From Acidimicrobiales bacterium (GTDB taxonomy: Bacteria; Actinomycetota; Acidimicrobiia; Acidimicrobiales; Iamiaceae): a stretch of DNA of 51,170 nucleotides. Position 1 is the stretch's first letter. Each line of letters begins with the position of its first letter. This document shows, piece after piece, positions 39,902-48,711 of this stretch. Made by a program: the position numbers and the translations under genes. The stretch is taken from assembly GCA_025463365.1 (NCBI GenBank), contig JAOBWM010000176.1, forward strand, positions 1-51,170, in the 5' to 3' direction. The notes under the pieces were generated by a model that searched no databases, had not been told where the DNA came from, and saw only the letters and a list, made by a program, of their open reading frames with translations.

Positions 39902-42559
39902 TCAGCTGCCGGCCGGAGCGGGGTCCACCAGGGCCACGGGGACCCCAGGATCGGGGGCCGCGGGGACGTCGAGGACCTCGGCGTCGAGCACGCGACGCAC
40001 CATGGCCAGCAGGCTCGCGGCCGAGAAGGGCTTCTCGACCAGCGTGACGTCCGGGTCGAGCCCACCGGTGGAGTCGAGCATCGGCTGCGCGTACCCGGAC
40101 ATGTACAGCACCCGGGTCCCGGGGCGGACCGCGGTGATCCGTTGGGCGACCTCCCGACCGAGCATGTTCGGCATGATCACGTCGGTGAGCAGCAGATCGA
40201 TGGCGCCCTCGTGCTCCTCGGCGACGTGGATCGCCTCGTCGCCGTTGGATGCGAGCAGCACGTCGTACTGGTTCTGGGACAAGATCCGGCGCGTCACCTC
40301 CCGGAGGGCGTGCTCGTCTTCGACCACGAGCACCGTCTCGCCTCCCGCCGAATGGTTGGGTGCTGCGGGAGCGACCCGGATGGTGGCGGCCTGGTCGGTG
40401 GCGGGGAACAGCGCCGTGAAGGTGGTGCCGTAGCCGGGTTCGGAGTACAGGCGGGCGTAGCCGCCGGCCTGGGTCACGATCCCGTAGACGGTGGCCAGGC
40501 CGAGGCCCGTTCCCTCGCCGCCGGGCTTCGTCGTGAAGAAGGGCTCGAAGGCCTTGGCGGCGACCTTTTGATCCATGCCCGTGCCGGTGTCGCTGACGCG
40601 GAGGCGGACGTAGGGGCCGGGGATCATTCCCGGCCGGCTGGCGGCGTAGCTGGCGTCGACATCGATGTTGTGGGTGTCGATCGAGAGGCTTCCGCCCGCC
40701 GGCATCGCATCGCGGCCGTTGACCGCCAGGTTGACCAGCACCTGCTCCAGCTGGCCGGCGTCGGCCTTGACACGCCAGAGGTCGGGCTCGAGGCGCGTCT
40801 CGAGCCGGACGTGCTCGCCGATGGAGCGGCGCAGGAGTTGCTCGACCTCACCCACCACGTCGTTGAGGCTCAACACGATCGGTTGCACCACCTCTCGCCG
40901 GGCGAACGCCAGCAGCTGGTGCGTGAGTTGCGTGGCGCGCCTCGCCGCCTTCTCGATCTGTTCGACGTCGTCGCGCACCGGCTCCCACGATTCGCCGCCG
41001 ACCACCGATGCCGCGTCGGCCAGCTTCGTCTCGACGAACGCCGCGTAGTTGAGGATCACCCCGAGGAGGTTGTTGAAGTCGTGGGCCACGCCGCCCGCCA
41101 GCTGACCGAGGCTCTCCAGGCGCTGGGTCTGCTGGACCTGGCGTTGGAGCCGCTCGCGTTCGGTCACGTCCTGGACGACCACGAGGCGTGCGCTTCGAGC
41201 ATCGAAGGGAATGGCGTGCGACTCCATCACGACGTCGAGCACGGTGCCGTCCTTGCGGCGATGCCGGACCGATCGCCACGGGTCCGGGTCCGACGGAATC
41301 GCCGAGCGATCGTCGACCGGGGTCAAGCCGCGGGGCTGGAGATCGTCGACCCGCATGGCGAGGAACTCCTCTCGCGAGAAGCCGTAGTGGCTGATCGCGG
41401 CGTCGTTGACCTCCAAGAACTCCAACGTCTCGACGTCGTACACCCACATCGGCTCCGGGTTCGCGTCGAACAGCAGCCGGTAGGTGCTCTCGGACTCTCG
41501 GACCTTCGCCTCGGCCTCGTGTCGCTCGCGGAGCTCGCGGTTGACGGTCTCGATCATGGTGTTGAACTCGCCGGCGAGCTCGGTGACCTCGCGGGGCCCC
41601 GACACCGCAACGGGCTCGAACTCGCCCCGGATCGCCGAATCGTGGACAGCAGTGCCGAGCTGCTGGATCGGGCGGGCGAGCCGGCGGTGGAGCAGGAGCG
41701 CAGCCCCGAGTGCGCCGATCAGGCCGAGGAGGAGGATCCCGATCTCGCGACGCTGCAATCGCATCGCATCGGACAGGGCTTCGTGGCGGCTCGCACCCGC
41801 GTACACCTTCCAACCGACTCCGCTGACGATCCGGCCGGCGTACAGGCGCCGGGTCCCGTCGACGTCGGGACGTTCGGTGCCCGAGGACCCGGCGAACGCG
41901 GTGCCGGCGAGCGGCTTGGCGGTCCACTCCTTGGCGTGGATCGAGCGGGACAGCACCATGCGGCCGTTGGCACTCGTGATCAGGAACTCCAGGTTGCGAC
42001 GACCGGCAAGCGCGTCGGCGAGCCCGGGGCCCAAGCCGTCGAGATCCATGAACGCGAGGACGGTGCCGTGGCCGGGCACCGGGGTCGCCACCACGATCGT
42101 CGATCGTCCGGTTCGAGCGTCTCTGAGCGGGCCGAGCACCAGCGGCTCACGAAGGGTGCGACCGAACCATGGCTCCTTGGCGTAGCCGACATCGCTCGAG
42201 CTCGTGAGCGACGTGCACATGACCTCGCCGTCTGACCGCACGATGTCCAGGTGGCCCGTCGTGAACCCCCCGGCCCCACCGAACGTCAGGGTGCACCCGG
42301 CCGGCTTGGTGAAGACGACCTCCACCTTCGGGTTCGCCGCCGCCTGGTCCACCGTGGTGCGGACCAATGCCAGGCCCGCGCCGATGCCCTTCGCCGCCTG
42401 CTGCGCACCGAAGCCCGCGTCGTCGATCGCTGACTGGCGGGCGTCTTGGATCGACTGGGCGCGCTCGAAGACGATGCCTGCACCCGCAGCCATGGCCGAG
42501 ACCACGACGAGAAGCAGGATGTAGGCCTGCAACGGCCACGAGCGGCCCCGTCTCCCCAT
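39902..42559 (-). CDS. hybrid sensor histidine kinase (Cache, HAMP, PAS, kinase, receiver)
   Basis: 885 residues from the ATG at 42559, which follows GGAGGGGGGCG. In order: membrane segment YILLLVVVSAMAAGAGIVF, an extracytoplasmic Cache-like sensor domain, a second membrane segment (IGILLLGLIGALGAALLLH), HAMP, PAS (YRLLFDANPEPMWVYDVE), a kinase with phospho-acceptor His493 in GGVAHDFNN, ATPase motifs VNGRDAMPAGG, DTGTGMD and GLGLATVYGIV, and a C-terminal receiver with Asp793 in LLTDVIMPNM. No output domain or partner regulator is adjacent. Probable ligand: small molecule sensed outside the cell. Confidence 0.92.
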   Translation of the reverse strand: MGRRGRSWPLQAYILLLVVVSAMAAGAGIVFERAQSIQDARQSAIDDAGFGAQQAAKGIGAGLALVRTTVDQAAANPKVEVVFTKPAGCTLTFGGAGGFTTGHLDIVRSDGEVMCTSLTSSSDVGYAKEPWFGRTLREPLVLGPLRDARTGRSTIVVATPVPGHGTVLAFMDLDGLGPGLADALAGRRNLEFLITSANGRMVLSRSIHAKEWTAKPLAGTAFAGSSGTERPDVDGTRRLYAGRIVSGVGWKVYAGASRHEALSDAMRLQRREIGILLLGLIGALGAALLLHRRLARPIQQLGTAVHDSAIRGEFEPVAVSGPREVTELAGEFNTMIETVNRELRERHEAEAKVRESESTYRLLFDANPEPMWVYDVETLEFLEVNDAAISHYGFSREEFLAMRVDDLQPRGLTPVDDRSAIPSDPDPWRSVRHRRKDGTVLDVVMESHAIPFDARSARLVVVQDVTERERLQRQVQQTQRLESLGQLAGGVAHDFNNLLGVILNYAAFVETKLADAASVVGGESWEPVRDDVEQIEKAARRATQLTHQLLAFARREVVQPIVLSLNDVVGEVEQLLRRSIGEHVRLETRLEPDLWRVKADAGQLEQVLVNLAVNGRDAMPAGGSLSIDTHNIDVDASYAASRPGMIPGPYVRLRVSDTGTGMDQKVAAKAFEPFFTTKPGGEGTGLGLATVYGIVTQAGGYARLYSEPGYGTTFTALFPATDQAATIRVAPAAPNHSAGGETVLVVEDEHALREVTRRILSQNQYDVLLASNGDEAIHVAEEHEGAIDLLLTDVIMPNMLGREVAQRITAVRPGTRVLYMSGYAQPMLDSTGGLDPDVTLVEKPFSAASLLAMVRRVLDAEVLDVPAAPDPGVPVALVDPAPAGS

Positions 42560-42593
42560 CGCCCCCCTCCAACTGTTTCGGCACACCGAGTTG

Positions 42594-42657
42594 GCGTTCG
42601 CTCAGCGTGCCTGTCCCGACACTATCGGCGTTCATGCTCCAACGCTGAGCCGAACGC
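42594..42657. promoter_or_regulatory. imperfect inverted repeat around the kinase promoter
   Basis: GCGTTCGCTCAGCGT (42594-42608) and ACGCTGAGCCGAACGC (42642-42657) are inverted copies differing by one inserted base. Between them, on the minus strand, lies TAGTGT (42620-42625), a likely -10 of the kinase gene. Flanking CCAACTG and CAGTTGG copies extend the symmetry outward. Possible operator. Confidence 0.45.
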
Positions 42658-42771
42658 ACGCAGTTGGCCCCTCGACCCGGCCGGTACCGCTCGACGCTCG
42701 CGCCCGCGATCTCGGGAGCACGACCAACTCGGGCGTGCCATCATCGTCACGTCGAAGCCCGGGGGTTCCCG

Positions 42772-43536
42772 ATGGCCATTCGAGTGCGCGAGACGACGTT
42801 GTCACGAAGCCCTGATGCGTGGCTCGCGGCCGCGCTCCTGGGGGGCGCAGCGGTGGGGTGGTGGTGGTCCGCCGTCACGGCCAGTGACATGGATGCCCCG
42901 ATGATGATGATGTCCGGCGAGGTGGCGATGTCGCTGGCCGCGTTCCTCGCCGCGTGGGTGGCGATGATGGCCGCGATGATGCTGCCGGCGATCCTGCCGG
43001 TGGTCCGGCTCTACACCCGGGCGGCGCAGCGCCGCACGGTCGCTCCGGTCGGCCTGTTCCTCCTCGGCTACGCAGCGATCTGGTCTGCGATGGGGTTGCC
43101 CGTCTACGCGGTCTGGAAGCGCCTCGCCGGTCCGCTGGCGGACGCGACCCCCACCGCTGGTCGGATCGCCGGCGCCGTGCTCGTCGTGGCCGCGGCCTAC
43201 CAGGTCTCCCCGCTGAAGGCGGTCTGCCTCGAGCACTGTCGCTCGCCGTTCTCGTTCTTCATGCGCCACGGCAAGAACCTGCATCGTCCGACCGGAGCCG
43301 TCCTGGCCGGGGCCCACCACGGTCTCTTCTGCCTGGGCTGTTGCTGGATGCTCATGGCCGTCCTCGTCGCCTTCGGAACCATGCAACTCGCATGGATGGC
43401 CGTCGTGGCGGCGGTGATCCTGTTCGAGAAGGTCGCTCCGTTCGGCGAGCGACTCGCGCCGGTCGTCGGTGGCCTGTTCCTCGTTCTCGGCGTCGTGTTG
43501 TTGTTCCATCCCACGACCGTGGGCCAGCTCACCTGA
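42772..43536 (+). CDS. DUF2182 integral membrane protein
   Basis: 254 residues from the ATG at 42772. Methionine-rich DUF2182 blocks: APMMMMSGEVAMS, WVAMMAAMMLPAILP, and GLFCLGCCWMLMAVLVAFG. Six or so membrane segments. The Met clusters and CLGCC suggest soft-metal binding, as proposed for the family (predicted metal-binding membrane protein). The frame is open further upstream, but the family begins here. Followed 17 bases later by DUF1326. Confidence 0.88.
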   Translation: MAIRVRETTLSRSPDAWLAAALLGGAAVGWWWSAVTASDMDAPMMMMSGEVAMSLAAFLAAWVAMMAAMMLPAILPVVRLYTRAAQRRTVAPVGLFLLGYAAIWSAMGLPVYAVWKRLAGPLADATPTAGRIAGAVLVVAAAYQVSPLKAVCLEHCRSPFSFFMRHGKNLHRPTGAVLAGAHHGLFCLGCCWMLMAVLVAFGTMQLAWMAVVAAVILFEKVAPFGERLAPVVGGLFLVLGVVLLFHPTTVGQLT

Positions 43537-43553
43537 TGAGGAGGTAGTTCGAC

Positions 43554-44183
43554 ATGTCCATGACCGAACAGAAGACCGCCTGGCGCCTACGGGGCAGGGG
43601 GTACGAGTTCTGCAACTGCGCGCCGGGCTGCACGTGCAACTTCTCGGGCTTCCCGAGCTCGTCGGACGGCAGCTGCAAGGCGTTCGTCGGGAACTTCATC
43701 GACGAGGGCCGGTGTGGCGACGTCGACCTGTCAGGCGTGAAGGCGATCGCGATCATCGACTGGCCCAAGGCCATCCACGACGGCGGCGGCAAAGCCGTGT
43801 TCGTCGTCGAGCCGGCCACGACCGACGAACAGGTCGACTGCCTGGCCAAGATCTACACCGGGCAGCTCGGCGGCAATCCATGGGCGATCCTCGGCACCAC
43901 CTTCGAGGTCGCCGGTCTGGTGAAGGCCGCGATCACCCTCGAGGGCTCCGGGCTCGCCCTCACCCTGTCGGCGGACGGCGTCGGCCAGGGCACCGGCGAC
44001 ACCTTCAAGAACCCGGTGACCGGAGAGCCCCACCAAGCCCAGATCGTGCTGCCAGACGGGTTCATCTGGCAGAAGGGCGAATGCGGGGTCGGGACCTTCT
44101 CCGCCCAGGCCGAGGGCCTCGACCTCTCGTTCCAGGACTCGAACTGGATCTACTACGAGTTCGACTGGGCAGACGACCGGTAG
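43554..44183 (+). CDS. DUF1326 protein
   Basis: 209 residues. The N-terminus YEFCNCAPGCTCNFSG has four Cys in a C-x-C-x3-C-x-C pattern, followed by GNFIDEGRCGDVDLSG, the family signature. No signal peptide. GAGGAGG before the ATG. DUF1326 and DUF2182 are often adjacent or fused in other genomes, and are likely one functional unit. Function unknown. Confidence 0.9.
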   Translation: MSMTEQKTAWRLRGRGYEFCNCAPGCTCNFSGFPSSSDGSCKAFVGNFIDEGRCGDVDLSGVKAIAIIDWPKAIHDGGGKAVFVVEPATTDEQVDCLAKIYTGQLGGNPWAILGTTFEVAGLVKAAITLEGSGLALTLSADGVGQGTGDTFKNPVTGEPHQAQIVLPDGFIWQKGECGVGTFSAQAEGLDLSFQDSNWIYYEFDWADDR

Positions 44184-44190
44184 CCGGCCC

Positions 44191-44202
44191 GACCAACGTT
44201 GG

Positions 44203-44204
<2 letters not shown>
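44191..44204. terminator. palindrome between convergent genes
   Basis: GACCAACGTTGGTC, a perfect 14-base palindrome just after the DUF1326 gene and touching the aldo/keto reductase stop. Weak hairpin (5-bp stem); a terminator is possible. Confidence 0.3.
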
Positions 44205-45180
<976 letters not shown>

Positions 45181-45458
45181 GGTCGTTGCTCCTTCGTTCG
45201 GTCGGTTGCAGGTTGGTCACTCGGGTGCGAGCTCGCCGTCGAAGGACGAGGCGGCCACGCCGCCGTCGAGGCTCAGGACTCGTCGGTCTCTGGGGCGAGG
45301 TGCAAGGACCACACAACCACCGGTGGAGCAGCAGCGCTGACCGGCCTCGTGTTCGGCGTCATGTCACTCAACCTCGACGACACCTCGACGCGATGGTCAC
45401 CCGACATCGTCGTGCCGGACGGTGCTAAGCAAAAGCCGACAGCTGGACGGAGGGACCT

Positions 45459-46550
45459 ATGGCCACGATCGAGCTGACCGGGGATGATGAGGCGAAGGTC
45501 GAAGATCTCGCCGGAAGACTCTTCATGGCGAGCCTCGCGACGGTGGAGCTGGCCAACGTCGAGCTCGGTGTCCGGCTGGGGCTCTACGAGGCGCTGGCTG
45601 GGGCTGGTGCGATCACTGCGGGTGAGCTGGCGAGCCGGGCCGGGATCGTCGAGCGCTATGCGCAGGAGTGGCTCGAGCAGCAGGCCGTCGCCGGGATGGT
45701 GGACGTCGACGACACGGCGAGCCCCGCGCACGAGCGCCGGTTCACCCTGCCGAACGCGCACGCGCACGTGCTGCTCGACGATGACAGCGAAGCCTGCATG
45801 AAGCCGTGCGTGGCGGTCGTGCCGTGGGTTGGCAAGGCCATCGAGATCATGGCCGAGGAGTTCCGGCGAGGCGACGGCGAGGCGTTCGGCGCGTTCGAGT
45901 TGCACGATATCCAGGCCGCTTTCACACGGCCGGTGTTCGTGAACCACCTGGTCCAGAACTGGCTCCCCGCACTCCCCGAAGTGCAGGCCAGGCTGACCGC
46001 CGGTGATCGGGTGCGCATCGCCGAGGTCGGATGCGGCGAAGGGCTCGCCGCGATCACGATCGCCCGCGCCTACCCGAGCTCGGAGGTCGACGGGTTCGAC
46101 CTCGATGAGGCGTCGATTGCGTCCGCGGGCAGGGCTGCGGCCGACGCCGGCGTGGCCGACCGGGCGCGGTTCGAGCGGCGCGACGCCGCCGATCCTGCGA
46201 TCGTCGGCGACTACGACCTGGTGATGGCCATCGAGATGCTGCACGACGTGCCCGACCCGGTTGGCATCCTGCGAACGATGAAGAACCTGGCCGGCGCAGC
46301 GGGCGCAGTCCTCGTCGTCGACGAGCGAACCGAGGACACATTCACGGTGCCGGCGAATGAGACGGAACGATTCTTCTACAGCTTCAGCACGCTTCACTGC
46401 CTGGCCGTGAGCATGCAGAACGGCGGCGCCGCCACCGGGACCGTCATGCGGGCCGACACGTTGCGCTCGTACGCGAGCCAGGCGGGGTTCGGCACCGTCG
46501 AGGTGCTCGACGTCGAACACCCTCAGTTCGTGCTCTACCGGCTGACCTGA
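45459..46550 (+). CDS. class I SAM-dependent methyltransferase with N-terminal winged-helix domain
   Basis: 363 residues. Residues about 20-95 form a winged-helix/dimerisation domain (GLYEALAGAGAITAGELASRAG, AQEWLEQQAVAG), as in O-methyltransferases of the hydroxyneurosporene type. The SAM site is VGCGEGLAAITIARAYP, with FDLDEASI and LVMAIEMLHDVPDPVGILRTMK. Similar proteins are called Rv2258c-like methyltransferases. GGAGGG before the ATG. Substrate unknown. Confidence 0.87.
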   Translation: MATIELTGDDEAKVEDLAGRLFMASLATVELANVELGVRLGLYEALAGAGAITAGELASRAGIVERYAQEWLEQQAVAGMVDVDDTASPAHERRFTLPNAHAHVLLDDDSEACMKPCVAVVPWVGKAIEIMAEEFRRGDGEAFGAFELHDIQAAFTRPVFVNHLVQNWLPALPEVQARLTAGDRVRIAEVGCGEGLAAITIARAYPSSEVDGFDLDEASIASAGRAAADAGVADRARFERRDAADPAIVGDYDLVMAIEMLHDVPDPVGILRTMKNLAGAAGAVLVVDERTEDTFTVPANETERFFYSFSTLHCLAVSMQNGGAATGTVMRADTLRSYASQAGFGTVEVLDVEHPQFVLYRLT

Positions 46551-46744
46551 CCACTCGGAGCTTGGCGCGGCTGGCGTCACATCCTCGCGGTGCTCAGGAC
46601 TGGTTCCCTCGAGGACTGAGGCGGCAGGTTCCAACCTGAGCGACCCCGATCCCAGCAGCGCTGATCGCGTTGCCGGAGTTGTCGTCGGCCGATCCCTCAG
46701 CCGTTGTCGTCGACGATCTCGATGAATGCCTCGCGACATCACAT

Positions 46745-46832
<88 letters not shown>

Positions 46833-46852
46833 GGGTACTGGGTACTTCCTGT

Positions 46853-46982
46853 CCACACCCGCAGGAGGCGACCGGGTGATCTGCGGCACTCCTCAGACTC
46901 CGCTGAGAGCTGCTGCCTTCCGGCCCTGACCCGGTTCACGGGCTGTGGATGCACAGGACCCGGCCGCCACCTGCGGGTGCGG
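46853..46982 (-). ncRNA. ffs: signal recognition particle RNA (4.5S type)
   Basis: On the minus strand, GTCAGGGCCGGAAGGCAGCA is the conserved apical GGAA-tetraloop and asymmetric-loop region bound by Ffh. The ends pair over more than 30 bp: CCGCACCCGCAGG with CCTGCGGGTGTGG, then further GC pairs. The stem ends set the stated limits; exact transcript ends may differ by a few bases. No protein gene is present here; short open frames across it are not real. Confidence 0.92.
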
Positions 46983-47050
46983 ACCGGTCCACGTTAGCCG
47001 CCCCGCTCCACGACCTGTCAGCCCGGGGCCAGGCCGGGGCCAGCCAGGGG

Positions 47051-48637
47051 TCAGGCGAACGTCGGGGCCTCGAGATCGGCCATGCAGCTGGTGTCGGGCT
47101 TGGCGGTCGGGTCGTCCATGAACGCGATGTAGATGTTCCTCGCGCAATCGCTCGAGCCGACGGCGCCGTGGCCGGCGTTCACGAAGAACAGCGCCTCGGT
47201 GCCGAGGGCCTTGGCCACGCGGCGGGTGCCGGCGGGTGGGGTGATGGGGTCGAAGCGGCCGGCCATCACGAGGACGGGGGCCTGGTTCTTGGCTTCGGTC
47301 AGCATCGTGTTGAAGGACCGGGGCGCCGGGTCCACGCCCCACTCGGCACACCCACCCTCGGCGTTGCCGAGGTACACGATGCCGGCCACCTCGGGGTGCG
47401 CCTTCGTGAGCCGTCCGACGCTGGACGGGTCGAGCAGCCGTTCGCGATCGGCGCAGTCGACGGAGGTGGTCATGGCCTCGAACTGGTCGGTCACGAACGG
47501 GATGTTCTGCTCGGCGAGGGTCTTGATGATGTCCCGCTTGCCCGCCGCGATGTCGCTCAGGACCTTGGGCACCACGGGGATGAGCGCCTCGTCGTACATG
47601 GCGCGAAAGATGCCGGCGTAGAGGTCGCTGCCGGTGATCTGCACGTGCTCGACCTTGCCCGTGTCGGGCCGGGTGATGTCGACGGGATACGGGTCGACGT
47701 CGAGCGCCTTGGCGGCCTTGGCCATGAGCACGTCGGTGTCGCCGTAGGTGGTGTTGCAGCGGGCATCGGCGGCGCACGCCTTGCGGAGCTCGCCGAACGA
47801 GCGGAGCGCGCTCTCGCCGCGGGCGGTGGCGCCGAACTCGCCGTCGGGCGTGACCACCGAGTCGAGGAGGACGGAATGGATCCCTTCGGGGAAGGACCGC
47901 ATCTCCTCGATGGCGAGGGCCGAGCCGTAGGAGACGCCGCGCAGGTTCCACTCCTGCACGCCGAGCGCCTCGCGGAGGTCCGCCAGGTCGGCGGCGTTCT
48001 GGACGGTGTCGTAGCCGTCGAGGTCGACACCTGCGTTCACGATGCGGGCCTTGCAGGCGCGCATCGATTCGTCGAGCCGGCCGCCTTCGGTCTTGGCGTC
48101 ATCGGTGGTGGTGAACAGGGTCCAGACCGCGTCGTCGGCCTCGGTGCAGTTGAGGCTCGGGGTCGAGAAGCCGGTGCCGCGCTGGTCCCAGAGGATGAGA
48201 TCGCGCTCGGCGAGGACCGACGAACCCGAGTAGCCGACGATGTCGGCCAACGAGCCGAAGCCTGGGCCGCCCTCGAGTTGGACGACCGGATCGGGCTTCG
48301 GCGTCTTCGAGGAGCTGTGGATCCGGGCGACGGCCAGCTTGATCGTGTTCGACGTCGAGACCTCCCGGTTCTCGGGAACGGCCAGGTAGCCGCAGTCGAC
48401 CTGCACGTCGGCGGGCAGATCCATCGGGCACGTCGCCGAGGCGTAGGCGAAGTCGGGCTTGCCCCGGTCCTTCGACTTCGTCTTCGTCGAGGTCGTGGTG
48501 GCCCGGTCGGCGGAACGGCTCGCGTCGTCGCCGGAACTGCCGCCGCTCGAACAGGCCACGAGCAGCGACCCCGCACACACCACCGCGGCGACGGCCGCGA
48601 CCGCCACGACCGACCCCACTCGTCCCCTGATCCGCAT
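47051..48637 (-). CDS. secreted alpha/beta-hydrolase lipoprotein, tripeptidyl-aminopeptidase type
   Basis: 528 residues. Signal with lipobox LLVACSS, then a Ser/Thr/Lys-rich linker. The hydrolase domain has QLEGGPGFGS (oxyanion), RGTGFS, the elbow GVSYGS with Ser236, Asp in AGRFDPITPP and His in NAGHGAVGSS. CDCG- and CNTT-type Cys residues suggest disulfides. TAP-like C-terminal domain. Such enzymes release short peptides from protein N-termini or hydrolyse Pro-rich substrates at the cell surface. TATCGT ends seven bases before the ATG. Confidence 0.88.
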   Translation of the reverse strand: MRIRGRVGSVVAVAAVAAVVCAGSLLVACSSGGSSGDDASRSADRATTTSTKTKSKDRGKPDFAYASATCPMDLPADVQVDCGYLAVPENREVSTSNTIKLAVARIHSSSKTPKPDPVVQLEGGPGFGSLADIVGYSGSSVLAERDLILWDQRGTGFSTPSLNCTEADDAVWTLFTTTDDAKTEGGRLDESMRACKARIVNAGVDLDGYDTVQNAADLADLREALGVQEWNLRGVSYGSALAIEEMRSFPEGIHSVLLDSVVTPDGEFGATARGESALRSFGELRKACAADARCNTTYGDTDVLMAKAAKALDVDPYPVDITRPDTGKVEHVQITGSDLYAGIFRAMYDEALIPVVPKVLSDIAAGKRDIIKTLAEQNIPFVTDQFEAMTTSVDCADRERLLDPSSVGRLTKAHPEVAGIVYLGNAEGGCAEWGVDPAPRSFNTMLTEAKNQAPVLVMAGRFDPITPPAGTRRVAKALGTEALFFVNAGHGAVGSSDCARNIYIAFMDDPTAKPDTSCMADLEAPTFA

Positions 48638-48644
48638 GGCGGCG

Positions 48645-48650
48645 ACGATA
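48645..48650 (-). promoter_or_regulatory. -10 hexamer TATCGT, leaderless promoter of the peptidase
   Basis: On the minus strand TATCGT ends seven bases before ATG 48637. Confidence 0.5.
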
Positions 48651-48697
48651 GGTCCGCGATCGGCCCGGTTCCCGAAATCTGGCCGGGCAGGGCTCGG

Positions 48698-48703
48698 TAG
48701 GGT
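48698..48703 (+). promoter_or_regulatory. -10 hexamer TAGGGT, leaderless dnaX promoter
   Basis: TAGGGT ends eight bases before ATG 48712; GAGCGGCG between them is not a good Shine-Dalgarno sequence. Confidence 0.55.
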
Positions 48704-48711
48704 GAGCGGCG

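Noticed and set aside
45181-45458. Short open frames between the aldo/keto reductase and methyltransferase
   Set aside because: No ribosome binding site or family similarity; treated as intergenic.
46551-46744. Possible gene between the methyltransferase and tRNA-Ser
   Set aside because: Only short shadow frames; nothing supportable seen.
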